A stretch of DNA of 64,000 nt from Sergeia podlipaevii (lineage: Eukaryota; Euglenozoa; Kinetoplastea; Trypanosomatida; Trypanosomatidae), in assembly GCA_030849805.1 (NCBI GenBank), contig JASANZ010002205.1, forward strand, positions 1 through 64,000, given 5' to 3'. A model generated the notes under the pieces. It worked only from the letters and a program-made list of their open reading frames with translations, ran no database searches and had not been told where the DNA came from. This document shows, piece by piece, positions 1 through 9,628 of this stretch (positions within the stretch are counted from its first letter, which is position 1; each line of letters opens with the position of its first letter). The position numbers and the translations under genes are program-made.

Positions 1-271
1 TATATATATATATTTAGAGTAGTGCGCACCCTTGCGGTGTCGGTACTATATATATGTATTAGCAAGCATTCTTTCTCATTGTTCATTTGCTTCATAGCTA
101 TATTTTAGTATTTTATCTATTTAGTTTAACTTATGTATCATAATTAGTAGAGCAGTTACAGCCAACGGCACTGGTATCTCTTTTATTATTGCTCTCTTTT
201 ACTTTCTTTGCTCTCCCACGTATCAAGGAGCAGAGGGGTGGGGGTGAGGGACAACAGAAAAAAAAATTACT

Positions 272-2836
272 ATGGGGGCAGCAGCGTCCTATATGATGGA
301 GCGGAGGAACGCGTCCACACTTGAGCCTCATCCTCTCATTCACAAATTTAATAATTATGGCGTTAATAACGAGGCGTTCGGCGCCGCTACTGACACCTGC
401 TCTGCTGTGTACCGCGTGAAGAACTGCAATGACGATGTATTCAGCAGGCTCTGCGAGAGCTATTACTATAAGGGAGGGGATACTGTCAGGAACTTGAAGG
501 CACTGTGTGCAATGCGAGGTGATACCGCTGCCATCGCGTATAGACCGGTGGTGGGGACAGAAATGATTGACGTGGAGCAGAAGAGGAGTGGAAGGGCGGA
601 AGGCGCCACGAGAACAACAGGTGCTCGGCATGTGAACCCACTTGAAGGACTCCACGAGGGTCAAAGGGGCACTCGGAACAGAAGCGACGACACTAGCGGT
701 GCTTCGCAGTTGCCAGAACCAAGACAAATACTGAAGCGGTGTGTCACGCACTATGGTCCTCGCGTCACGATGAGCTACGCAGAGCTGTGGACGTACATTG
801 AACGTTTCGGCGTCGGTCTTGCGGCTACGCTTCGAGATGGACGCCACTGTGCACTCTCTAACGCACAACAGGCAGCAGCGACAGTGGACGAGAGTAACGC
901 TTCACATGGCTGCTGTGAGAGTGTCAAGGGCTTTGACGCCCCTAAAATTGCTCTCTTTGAAGAAACGCGCTGGGAGTGGATCTCCTCCATCTTTGGCTTA
1001 TGGACCCAACAGTACGTTGCTGTGACCGCGTATGCAAACCTGGGTGAGGAGGCCCTCTGTCAAGCACTGACTGAAGCCCAAGTCGTTGCAACTGTCTGTA
1101 ATGGCAAAAGTGTTCCTCTCTTGTGGTCTTTGCTGAGGCAAGGCAAGATCCCCCCAGCGGTGCTTATCTATTTAGATGCTCTACCTATGGACTGGGTGCA
1201 CCCTGCTGAAGTCGAGGGGCAGGGGGGTGAAGGCCTGCTGGTGAAGTGGACGGACGTGGTCGCCAGGGGGGCGGCGCTGACAGCCGAAGATCAACCCCTG
1301 CCGAATGATGAAAGTGAAAAAGAAGAACAAGAAGAACAAGAAGAGGCTTCTCTAGTAAGGCCTGAAGTAAGCTGTGAGGAGGGGCTCTGTTATGATCCAC
1401 AAGGAGACCCTGGTCGCTCCTCCGTCACCCAAGCAGCCAAGGCGAAGGGTCGCCCATGCAGACCACGTCCTGGACTCCCACCGAGCAACGATCACCTAGC
1501 ACTCATCATGTACACCAGTGGCACCACTGACAACCCCAAGGGTGTCATGCACACCCACGGAAGCATTGTAGCTGGTGTGGACACGCTTAACGATAAGCTT
1601 GTCTGGATCGAACCCTTTTTACCCAAGGATGGCCAGGAGCAGACGTACTGTGCCTTCCTCCCTCTCGCACACATAATGGAGTTTGTATGCATTACAATTT
1701 TCCTGCACAGGGGATTCCTCGTGTGCTTTAGCAATCCTCGCACGCTTACCGGGGAGTACGCCCGGCCACACGGTGACTTTGAGGAGTACAAGCCACTTAT
1801 TGTCATGGCAGTGCCGCGTATCTTCGATGTTATTCGCAAAGCAGTACTGTCGAAGCTGCCTCCTGAGGGAACGCTGAAGCACGGAATATTCATGAATGCG
1901 TATGCAAGCCGTCTCAAGGCTCTCCGCGAGGGCAAGGAAACCCCGTACTACAACGCCAAGGTGTTTGCCAAACTGAGACACATCCTTGGCGGTCGCACGG
2001 TGCTGCTGCTGTCTGGTGGTGGCCCACTCAGCGAGGCGACGCAGGAGTTCACGAATGTGTGCCTTGGCCTCATGGTGCAGGGGTACGGACTGACCGAGAC
2101 CATCGCCTGTGGCGCAACACAAATAATAGGCAGTCTCGAGTACAACAATGTCGGACAACTCATGAAGGGATGCGAGGTGAAGCTGCTGGACACGGCAGAG
2201 TTCAAGCACACCGACACACCTGAGCCTCGCGGGGAGCTGCTGATGCGTGGGCTTTTTCTGTTCAAGGGCTATTACAAGCAGTCAGCGCTCACCGCGGAGT
2301 CACTTGACAAAGACGGATGGTTCCACACGGGCGATGTCGCGTCGATTGCGTCAAACACAAACGGCGTGCTGCGCATTATCGGACGTGTGAAGGCACTCGC
2401 AAAGAACTCTCTTGGGGAGTATGTGGCAGTGGAGGCGCTAGAGGCAATCTACGCAGGGAACAGCCTCTCCCTGCCCAACAGTGCGTGTGTACTGGTGCAT
2501 CCACATCGGAACTACATATGTGCAATCGCCCTCACAGACGCGGCGCTGGTCGAACAGTTTCTAGCCAAATATCCGCGAGTGGCTCAGCAGGTGTCCACCA
2601 TCCAGTACCCGCAGATACTTTCCGATGATATATTTAAGTCTGCGGTGACGGAGTCTTTCCAGGTGACGGCTACGGAGGCGCACAGGCCTCGGCATGAGGT
2701 TGTGCGAAGCGTGCAGCTGCTCAGCGATGAGTGGACCATCGAGAACGATATGCTGACCGCTGCGATGAAGCTGAAGCGGCGCGTCATCGATGTAGCATAC
2801 CACACTCTTATTACAGATCTCTTTCAAGAGGAGTAG
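272..2836 (+). CDS. ACSL: long-chain fatty acyl-CoA synthetase (AMP-binding)
   Basis: This 854-residue protein of the adenylate-forming family should activate long-chain fatty acids to acyl-CoA with ATP. The P-loop motif TSGTTDNPKG lies at residues 415-424, GYGLTE at 604-609 and GWFHTGD at 682-688. A segment reading GRVKALAKNSLGEYVAVEALE-like matches the fatty acyl-CoA synthetase signature, which separates it from acetyl-CoA synthetases. An acidic Glu/Gln insert near residues 345-360 interrupts the N-terminal domain. The start reads MGAAAS, with Gly2 and Ser6 as in N-myristoylation substrates, so membrane anchoring through myristate is likely (inference). The length is somewhat above the roughly 700 residues usual for the family, because of the long N-terminus and the insert. 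The family call is secure; chain-length preference cannot be read. It is the first cistron and eL38 lies 2.2 kb downstream. Confidence 0.93.
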   Translation: MGAAASYMMERRNASTLEPHPLIHKFNNYGVNNEAFGAATDTCSAVYRVKNCNDDVFSRLCESYYYKGGDTVRNLKALCAMRGDTAAIAYRPVVGTEMIDVEQKRSGRAEGATRTTGARHVNPLEGLHEGQRGTRNRSDDTSGASQLPEPRQILKRCVTHYGPRVTMSYAELWTYIERFGVGLAATLRDGRHCALSNAQQAAATVDESNASHGCCESVKGFDAPKIALFEETRWEWISSIFGLWTQQYVAVTAYANLGEEALCQALTEAQVVATVCNGKSVPLLWSLLRQGKIPPAVLIYLDALPMDWVHPAEVEGQGGEGLLVKWTDVVARGAALTAEDQPLPNDESEKEEQEEQEEASLVRPEVSCEEGLCYDPQGDPGRSSVTQAAKAKGRPCRPRPGLPPSNDHLALIMYTSGTTDNPKGVMHTHGSIVAGVDTLNDKLVWIEPFLPKDGQEQTYCAFLPLAHIMEFVCITIFLHRGFLVCFSNPRTLTGEYARPHGDFEEYKPLIVMAVPRIFDVIRKAVLSKLPPEGTLKHGIFMNAYASRLKALREGKETPYYNAKVFAKLRHILGGRTVLLLSGGGPLSEATQEFTNVCLGLMVQGYGLTETIACGATQIIGSLEYNNVGQLMKGCEVKLLDTAEFKHTDTPEPRGELLMRGLFLFKGYYKQSALTAESLDKDGWFHTGDVASIASNTNGVLRIIGRVKALAKNSLGEYVAVEALEAIYAGNSLSLPNSACVLVHPHRNYICAIALTDAALVEQFLAKYPRVAQQVSTIQYPQILSDDIFKSAVTESFQVTATEAHRPRHEVVRSVQLLSDEWTIENDMLTAAMKLKRRVIDVAYHTLITDLFQEE

Positions 2837-3946
2837 TGATACCAAGGTGGAATGAACACGCTGTACGAGGAAGATAAATGGAAATGTATGTATTTGTCTT
2901 CTTTAAAAAAAAAAAAAAGAGAGAGAGAGAAAGAGTGTGACTACGCAACCAAAACACTTTTAAAGAAAAATAAAAGTTTTTGGAACATTTTTTTTTTCTG
3001 TCAGTTTATATTGGGCCGCAGTTGTTGTTTTTTTTTTTTGTGTGTGTGTGTGTGCTCATTATTTTTATTATTGTTATTTTTCAAAAGTGAACGTACTTTC
3101 TCCTCTCTCTCTCTCATCCCTCATCCCTCGGTATTATCTCATATTTTATGTGTATAGAAACATTCTTGAGGGTATGGTAAGGAGGAGCTGTAGGAGGGTA
3201 TTGTCCTTTATTGCCAACATGTGCGTATTGCATTTCTTTCTTTAAAATATATCTCTCTCTGTTTACATTCATCATGTGCATACATCATGTGCGAGTATGT
3301 AAGGCTTTACTTTGTACTAGCGCTTTACTCCTCTTACTTTCTATTTTTTTTCTTTTCCTTTTTTTTTTTCATTTTGCTTCTGAAGTTAAATGAAATTAAT
3401 TTTTGGTTGTGTGGGACATTTCTTCCTTTCTTTCTTCATGCGAGACTCCTCTCTCTCTCTCTTTGCTCATTATTGAAGAAGAAAGAAAAAACAAGAAAAC
3501 AAGAAAATGGTAATAATGATTAATTAGAAAATGAACATAGCATTTTGAGACATGAAGGAGTTACCTGCGCATGTGCTTTAGACTAAAGGGGGAAAAGGAA
3601 GAAATTTCAATTTTGGTGCGCACTTGTGGTTGTTGTTGTTGTTTTTTTCCCCGCTGCAACATTCATATATGTTTATTTTTCACCGTGCCACTACCTGTTT
3701 GCGTGTGTGTGTGCGTGTGTGTGACCTCCTTTGTCTTTCTATCGTTATATCTCGTATTTTTTATTTTGTCTATATTCTTTCAAATTTATTTTTTAAAAAA
3801 AATTCTAAATGCTTATAGAGCGGAAATATCAGGATAGTTTCAATACAATAACGATAACAAGAAAGAGGGAAGTTTCTCTTTGTGAGGGCATACCACCTGC
3901 TTACTTTAGAGAGTCCTTTATCCCATTTTTTTATTTAGAAAAGGAT
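2837..3946. other. spacer, no gene seen
   Basis: This AT-rich spacer contains many T-runs, short GT and CT microsatellites and a (GA) run near 2920. Open frames here encode only Phe/Leu/Cys-rich translations of T-runs. It should hold the 3' UTR of the acyl-CoA synthetase and the polypyrimidine tract of the next gene. Confidence 0.7.
3919..3938 (+). promoter_or_regulatory. predicted spliced-leader acceptor, AG at 3937-3938
   Basis: A T-rich tract ends in TTTAG eight bases before the ATG at 3947, the only AG between tract and start. This supports 3947 over the upstream in-frame start at 3809, which would lie before the tract. Confidence 0.55.
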
Positions 3947-4414
3947 ATGTTTCGACGTAGTTTTCTGCGAGTGTCAGGCCAACAGTTCCGGCAGCAGTCG
4001 GACAAGGAGAGCGACCGCATCTTCCGTGAGCGTAGACGTCAAATTCTGTACGACGCCGCCGGTAACCTGCAGCTTGGCGGTCTCATGTACATGCTTTGGG
4101 AAGATTTTCACAAGCCGGTGCTGTGCGTTCTTGGCGCGCTTGGATTTCTTTATGGGTACAACCTGCTCGTTGTGAAACTATCCAAGGATGATGAAGCGCA
4201 CGCGATGGAGTTTGACAAAAAGAGTGAGGAGCTAGCGAGGCAGAGTGGGAAACTAAAATCAGATCGCTTCTTGGTGAAGCCTAATCGGCAGATTGACGAC
4301 CCTGACTTCCTCAATATTCCCTCCTACGCTGGGAAGGGCGTGTTCAAGAGTCAGTTGCTGGAAGAGGATGCTGTTAGTGGCGGACCTCTGCAGAGCGAGT
4401 GGAAGCGCTCCTAG
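3947..4414 (+). CDS. small single-TM protein, probably mitochondrial, function unknown
   Basis: This 155-residue protein begins MFRRSFLRVSGQQFRQQ, an Arg/Ser-rich stretch without acidic residues that looks like a mitochondrial targeting signal. One hydrophobic segment lies at about residues 57-77 (starting PVLCVLGALGFLYGY). A hydrophilic tail with Lys/Glu-rich helix and a proline-containing end follows. I do not recognise a named family. Position directly before eL38 agrees with a conserved hypothetical in related genomes as I remember the order. An open frame continues upstream to 3809, but that part (KYQDSFNTITITRKR and so on) has spacer-like composition and lies upstream of the predicted splice acceptor. 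A subunit of an inner-membrane respiratory complex is one possibility, untested. Confidence 0.75.
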   Translation: MFRRSFLRVSGQQFRQQSDKESDRIFRERRRQILYDAAGNLQLGGLMYMLWEDFHKPVLCVLGALGFLYGYNLLVVKLSKDDEAHAMEFDKKSEELARQSGKLKSDRFLVKPNRQIDDPDFLNIPSYAGKGVFKSQLLEEDAVSGGPLQSEWKRS

Positions 4415-5019
4415 GCAACTTGAGGAGGGAGGAGGAGAGGGAAGGGAGGCAGAATGTATGGTTACTACTTTTGTAGTTGAGCTCCTTCACTATCGCTATC
4501 TATCTCTATATCTATATATTTATCTCGACGTCTTGTTTTTTTTTTTTGTTGTTGTTGTTGTTTTTGTTTTTTTGCGTAGGTCTGGAAGTCCACGCAGTTG
4601 CACGAATGACTAAACGAAAGGGAGGGGAGGGGGAAGAGAAGTTGGTACATGTGTTTTACTGCCGCTCGTGTGTCTGATGTAGGCTTTTTCCCTTTTTTTT
4701 TCGAAAAGAAAAAAGGAAGAGGAGCGGTGTACCAGTGCTCTCGTCCAATTGGTTATTGGTGCTTTTTTTTTCGTTTTTTTCTCTTTACACATTTTTCAAT
4801 TACACAAATACATATATATGCGAATGTATCATGGCTGTGTTGTTCATGTCTTGTAGAATTTCTTTTTTTCATTATTTATCTGCTATTGTTTGCTGTTTGC
4901 ATTACCGACTTCTAAGACTTTATTTTTCTCTCGTATTATTATATTCTTCTTTTTCATTCTCTTTTTTTAAAAAAAAAAATGTTAGGAACGCGAAGTTTTT
5001 CTTCTTCACCTTTTCAGTT
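4415..5019. other. spacer, no gene seen
   Basis: This spacer is T-rich with (TTG) repeats near 4545-4562 and several runs of eight or more T. A weak inverted repeat of T-run, CGAAAAG and A-run lies near 4690-4718. No RNA gene is visible. Confidence 0.65.
4999..5017 (+). promoter_or_regulatory. predicted spliced-leader acceptor, AG at 5016-5017
   Basis: The tract TTTTTCTTCTTCACCTTTTC runs straight into AG, two bases before the ATG at 5020. If used, the mRNA of eL38 has only two bases between spliced leader and start codon. Confidence 0.65.
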
Positions 5020-5268
5020 ATGCCCCGCGAGATCAAGAACCTCAAGGAGTTCCTCTCCATCTGCTCTCGCAAGGATGCCCGTTGCGTGAAGGTCAAGCGC
5101 AACCCCACTCTGACCAAGTTCAAGGTCCGCTGCAGCCGCTACCTCTACACCCTTGTCGTCAACGACAAGAAGAAGGCGGACAAGATTGAGCGCTCCATCC
5201 ACCCCTCAGTGAAGAAGATCACCGTTACTGCTCGCTCCCACGCTAAGACCAACGCTGGCGCCAAGTAA
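5020..5268 (+). CDS. RPL38: 60S ribosomal protein L38 (eL38)
   Basis: This 82-residue basic protein is a cytosolic large-subunit ribosomal protein. It starts [12 protein letters not shown], the usual opening of eL38 (P-R/K-x-I-x-x-I/L-K-D/E-F-L). It continues with the conserved segment [20 protein letters not shown], then a short Leu/Val strand (LYTLVVND) and a Lys-rich C-terminus. The length agrees with the family (about 70-82). The track shows a longer open frame from 4735, but its first 95 residues are translation of T-rich spacer. The ATG at 5020 sits two bases after a strong polypyrimidine-AG, which fixes the start. Codon use is strongly biased to C or G in third position, as expected for a highly expressed gene. 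Confidence 0.97.
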   Translation: MPREIKNLKEFLSICSRKDARCVKVKRNPTLTKFKVRCSRYLYTLVVNDKKKADKIERSIHPSVKKITVTARSHAKTNAGAK

Positions 5269-5959
5269 GGCAGTATCTGGTTCTTTTTATTAGGACACTA
5301 ATGCAGCCGCTTTTCACCCTTCAACTTCTTTCATGAATTCTTTTCTGATGCATTGGATGAACCGGCGAGAAAGGATAAAAGTGCGAATGAGTTAGGGAGA
5401 AGGGTGAAGAGCGGTGCATTAGGGCTTCGCTATGATTTCCAAGAAAAACATTATCTTTCTTATTTATTTTTAACCAAACACATAACGAAAAAAAAAAAAA
5501 TCAAGAGAACGTGCATATCAACAATAGGATTGAGAAGGTTGAACCCTCCCTCCCTCCACTCACGCACATTGCTCTTGTTTTAATCTTCTTGCAGTTTTCT
5601 CTTTCTTTTCCGAATGGAATTGCATTTTTTATGTGTTTTTTCTGTAATACATTTTGACGGCTTCTCTTTCTTTCTCTCATTTTTCATATATATATATATA
5701 TTTTGCTTTTTGATTTTTAGTCGTTGTTACAGCTGCGCTGTGACGTTGACAGTTTCGCCAGAGATAAAAAAAAAGCTTGCGAGCGGGTATTTTCATATTT
5801 GTAGCGTTGCAAGACGACTTGCAAACGAAGACGGGGACAATCGTTGACATTAATATTTCTGCCTTTTAAAAAAAAAAAAACAATAAAAAAGGAGCTTAGT
5901 TGAGCTAGAACTCCTGTGCACACACACACCTTTTTTAGGCAAAAGGGGAAACAAAAATT
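5269..5959. other. spacer, no gene seen
   Basis: This is the eL38 3' UTR and the 5' region of the next gene. It contains a short (AT) run near 5688-5701, A-runs near 5490 and 5869, and a (CA) run at about 5920-5929 just before the next acceptor. Confidence 0.65.
5918..5938 (+). promoter_or_regulatory. predicted spliced-leader acceptor, AG at 5937-5938
   Basis: The sequence CACACCTTTTTTAG ends 21 bases before the ATG at 5960 and has the only strong polypyrimidine-AG nearby. Confidence 0.5.
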
Positions 5960-7045
5960 ATGTTTCTTAGGTGTTGCTCTGTGAAGACACCAAGCACGCT
6001 TATTGCGTGTCAAGGAATGCGCTGGCAAAGCACACAAGCACCATCACCTACACCGCCACCTTCTCCTCATCAGCGGCAGTACCAGCTGCAGCAACTCAAG
6101 TACACGCGGTATCAGCAGCGGCGGAAGAGGCAGCACCAGCAATTCAAGCAGGGCCAAGGGCGTCGCTCCGAAGCCTCTACATTGAAGTATGACCTGGACG
6201 GGACAGCGCACAACGGTACATACAACGGTGCGGCTGTGGATAACATATTTAGTCGTAAGTTCCCCAACTCTTACAAGACTGCAAAGGCACTAAACGCCTC
6301 AACACACCGACTGAGCAGTACTCACAGTCACCACGAGGCTCACGGAGAGGTCACAGCCGTCGCCGCTGCCTTTCCTCATGCGCAGTGGAGCACTTCTCAT
6401 GGCATTCGCCACCACAGCACTGCCGCTGGCGGTGGCGACGTCGACTACATCACACGGGACGTTAACGGCTCCAAGGCTGAAAAGTCTTCAGGCAAGTGGT
6501 TAGGCCTTCGTCTTTTCTTGAATGATACAGTCCCTGCTGGCACCAGTGCTCGCCTCTCTTTGTTGAACAGAAGGAGCACGTCACCCACTGTTGCTGCATC
6601 TGCCTTTGCGGGGGGCATCTTCTCAGCATCTTCTGGTGCCGCTGCTGCTGCGAGTACGTCAGAAAGTCCTGTTTCCTTTTCCTTTCCACCACCACAGAGC
6701 AGCAGCAGCAGCAGCAGCATCAGCAGTGGGTTTGCGCAATCAGAAGCACGTCGCTATGAGGCAAGTGTATCGCGATGGAGGTCAGTCTCTCAAGCTGTGC
6801 AGACTGAGGCAGCTAGGCACTCATATGCCTTTAGGCTCTCGAGTCAGCACGATGAGGAAATGTCCAACAGACTCGCACAGGCGTGGTTCGGTACGACGCT
6901 GGTTGTGTTTACGGTTGCACTGCTCATTGATCAAGTCCTGTACGCCGATTTCAAGTCCTATGAGACCATGACGAAGGACCTTGCGTATGTGGACTATGGA
7001 AAGCACATCGCTGCTCATCGTAAGAAGTTGGTCAAGATTGAGTAG
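5960..7045 (+). CDS. low-complexity protein with presequence-like start and C-terminal TM
   Basis: This 361-residue protein starts MFLRCCSVKTPSTLIACQGM, an amphipathic stretch free of acidic residues, like a mitochondrial presequence. A long Gln/Pro/Ser/Ala/His-rich region follows, including a Ser run at about residues 247-256 encoded by AGC repeats. Near the end, residues from about 305 to 330 hold one hydrophobic segment (AWFGTTLVVFTVALLIDQVL). A short charged tail ends KKLVKIE. I recognise no family. The conserved part is probably only the last 75 residues, and the middle looks like tolerated low-complexity expansion. A mitochondrial membrane protein is an inference from the two ends. The call that it is a real gene rests on composition, the 361-codon frame and the acceptor 21 bases upstream. 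Confidence 0.8.
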   Translation: MFLRCCSVKTPSTLIACQGMRWQSTQAPSPTPPPSPHQRQYQLQQLKYTRYQQRRKRQHQQFKQGQGRRSEASTLKYDLDGTAHNGTYNGAAVDNIFSRKFPNSYKTAKALNASTHRLSSTHSHHEAHGEVTAVAAAFPHAQWSTSHGIRHHSTAAGGGDVDYITRDVNGSKAEKSSGKWLGLRLFLNDTVPAGTSARLSLLNRRSTSPTVAASAFAGGIFSASSGAAAAASTSESPVSFSFPPPQSSSSSSSISSGFAQSEARRYEASVSRWRSVSQAVQTEAARHSYAFRLSSQHDEEMSNRLAQAWFGTTLVVFTVALLIDQVLYADFKSYETMTKDLAYVDYGKHIAAHRKKLVKIE

Positions 7046-7216
7046 AGGTCTGGAGGAGAGGGTGGGAGGGATGTTTCTTGGCGAGTGCAAGCGAACTGAA
7101 CGGTTCACTCATTGCGCAACTTGTGTTCTTTCTCTCAGTTTTTTTTTTCTTTTTCATTTTGTGGTTGCTGTTCTCTTCGGTAGTGTGATGCAAATCAATA
7201 TGAACCGCATATTATT

Positions 7217-7258
<42 letters not shown>

Positions 7259-7904
7259 ATCTCTTTTTTTTCTTCTTTTTGCTGTGCGACTGATTTTACA
7301 ATTGAGTGTGTAGAGGTGAAACAAATCGCTACAAAAGGTATTGAAAGGGAAAGAGATGAAGGGAAGAGGTCAGCATTTGGAGAAAGAGGTGGAAAGAAAA
7401 CAACTAACGGAAAGATTGCTACCCTGTTGTATTTAAAATCAATTTGAAAATGCAAAAAGAAAAGAACATATCGCCACATACATTGAACATATTTCCATGT
7501 AGTCATGTGAATCTTTTGAAGGAAAAAAGAAATTAATGCACATTCCCTCCTTGCAAAGTCCTCCCACCTTCTTTTTTTAAAAAAAAAAAAAAATAGCATT
7601 TTATGTACCCACACCAAACACTAACTGGAAGCAACAACAACAACAAAGAGGCGGGGAAATTGATTCAAATACATCTCACTATTTAGGTATACATCATTTT
7701 TTTTTTTTTCATATATCGCAGCGCCAAAGCTAAAACACATATAATTATTGTTATTATATATATTGCTGAGCGTACGATAGCAAACGCTCGTTGCTTTGAG
7801 GTAACAACACCACCTACACCTGCACACACACGCACACGCACACATACATCCTTTCGATAGCTTCTCTACATTTATACACATTTTTTTTGTTTCCCTCCTC
7901 AGGA
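7046..7904. other. spacer with CT/TA microsatellite
   Basis: A (TC)n run passes directly into (TA)n at about 7218-7257. T-runs and a (CA) run at 7822-7840 follow, then the polypyrimidine tract of the FYVE-like gene. Open frames on the minus strand here are translations of these repeats. Confidence 0.65.
7880..7902 (+). promoter_or_regulatory. predicted spliced-leader acceptor, AG at 7901-7902
   Basis: A pyrimidine tract TTTTTTTTGTTTCCCTCCTC ends in AG two bases before the ATG at 7905. This excludes the alternative start at 7887, a TTG inside the tract. Confidence 0.65.
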
Positions 7905-9628
7905 ATGGCGTCTAGTGGTATAGTGCCGAAGAGCAAGTGGCAGAATACAAGCAGCGCGAAGTGCTGTCAGTACCAAGACTGTGGAGTACACTTCGGCTTC
8001 TTAACCAGTAAAAAGAATTGTCACCGCTGCGGTATTGTTATCTGCCCGAAATGTGTCTGCAACACAGCACTACCTGCGCATTACCCCAACCAAACTGTGC
8101 CTGTGTGCCCCCGTTGCTATGATATTCTAGAGCGGCAGAGACGCAACCCTAGTATGCCGGGAGGCACTGGATACCTCATCCCCTCCACTAGTGAGGCCCC
8201 AACCCAAGAGAGACCCACCCCAGCACCAACGAAGCTAGGCCAAGCCGACATTGCAACTTTGCAAACCGTCGTGTCAACCCTCCAACATGCCCTTGCAACA
8301 GAAACCGAGAAATCAGCAACTGCGACGACACAATACGAAGAACACATAGCAGCCCTGCAAGCCCAACTAAGAGACTCCCACAGCGCCACGAATCACAACA
8401 ACAATGAGCCTCAACCTCTTCAAATAAAGTTGACTGAAGAAAACCAACTCATCAACAAACAATTACAAGCATCACAACAACAAAACGAAGAACTCATTCA
8501 GCAGCGCGACGTCCTCGCTGAGCAGCTGCGCCAGGCGCAGGAGGAGAAGGCCGCCGCGCTGGCGGACCTGAGCGCCAACGCCGACGAGCTGCAGTCTCGC
8601 GTTGCGGAAACCGCCCAGCAGCGCGACGCCCTCGCTGAGCAGCTGCGCCAGGCGCAGGAGGAGAAGGCCGCCGCGCTGGCGGACCTGAGCGCCAACGCCG
8701 ACGAGCTGCAGTNCAGCTGCGCCAGGCGCAAGAGGAGAAGGCCGCCGCACTGGCGGACCTGAGCGCCAACGCCGACGAGCTGCAGTGTCGCGTTGCGGAG
8801 ACCACCCAGCAGCGCGACGCCCTCGCTGAGCAGCTGCGCCAGTCACAGGAGGAGAAGGCCGCCGGGGAGTTGTGGGTGGTGGATCGGGCGGATGCTGAGG
8901 AAAGTAGGCGGGGTCGAGGGCTGGATGAAAAGGCGCGGAGGTTGAAGGTGAAAGAGGGGCAGTTGCTGGCGATTGCACGGCAGCTGCAGGACAAGTCCGC
9001 TGCGCTGCATCGTTTGCAGAAGGAGGTCATGGAGCAGGAGCGTTGGAAGGCTGCAGAAGGTGTGCTTGATGAACGTGATACTCCGCTGCCGAGACAGCCG
9101 GGAATGGCTTTAGGGAGTTTACAATTAGGTCACAGTGTGATGCAATCGTGGGAGAGCGGCGGCGCAGGGAAGCGCGATGAACATGATTTTATCTGCCGGT
9201 TACCTTCGGGTCCGCGTAGTGCGATGCATGGTGATCGAGTTCCATCTACTTCACCTCCTGTTGGTGGTGCTATATCGAGAAGAGCGAATTCTGTAGACCC
9301 TGAGCATCGCTTGCGTGATGCCACGACCTCCTTTAGAGACACACTTTACTCGCAGATACTGGAAGATAACGCATTAGACAAGTGTGATGATCTGGTGAGG
9401 CTGCTGCCTCGCTCCGTGGTGGGTAGTGCGCCAAGCGGTGGACGTTCAATGACGCGGAGTCAATCTCGAAGTATCAGTGAGACGACTATGGCGATGTTGA
9501 GAGCACTTGAGGACAGGCTTGGACGTGATGCGTGTGTGGGTCCTGAGGTGGATAGTGAGGTACGTGCAAGGAGCCTTCGTGCGTTTCGACGCTTGGAGCA
9601 AGCCGTGCGGGCCTTGCAAGGCGAATAG
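7905..9628 (+). CDS. FYVE-like zinc finger / coiled-coil repeat protein (assembly gap inside)
   Basis: An N-terminal zinc domain has four Cys pairs at residues 21/26, 39/42, 47/50 and 68/71, spaced as in FYVE/ZZ-type fingers. The basic motif is weak (KKNCHRCG in place of R-x-HHCRxCG), so PI3P binding is likely but unproven. A hydrophilic coiled coil rich in Gln/Glu/Ala follows, with 39-residue repeats containing DALAEQLRQAQEEKAAALAD. Position 8713 is N. Before it the frame is that of 7905. After it the same repeat continues in a frame shifted by one, open to the stop at 9626-9628. The N replaces 44 bases of the 117-bp unit (or 44 plus a multiple of 117), which restores a single frame of at least 588 codons. 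The C-terminal part contains Ser/Arg-rich segments (MTRSQSRSISET). The neighbour is a Rubicon-like gene, which suggests an endosomal role. Confidence 0.85.
8499..8923 (+). repeat. 117-bp in-frame tandem repeat (39 aa), about 3.5 copies visible
   Basis: Units start at 8499, 8616 and 8807, each opening CAGCAGCGCGACG. A further unit is interrupted by the N at 8713. Units are nearly identical in DNA, including third positions, so they are recent or homogenised. The copy number is uncertain because of the gap. Confidence 0.85.
8713..8713. other. assembly gap of undefined size (single N) in repeat
   Basis: The sequence jumps from GCAGT to CAGCTGCGCC, skipping the 44 bases found at the same place in the other units. 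The single N therefore marks a repeat-driven join rather than a real frameshift. Confidence 0.85.

Noticed and set aside
3809..3946. N-terminal extension of the small TM protein
   Set aside because: Lies upstream of the predicted splice acceptor at 3938 and has spacer-like composition.
8499..8923. CRISPR-like or mobile repeat
   Set aside because: Units are contiguous, in frame and code a 39-residue coiled-coil repeat.
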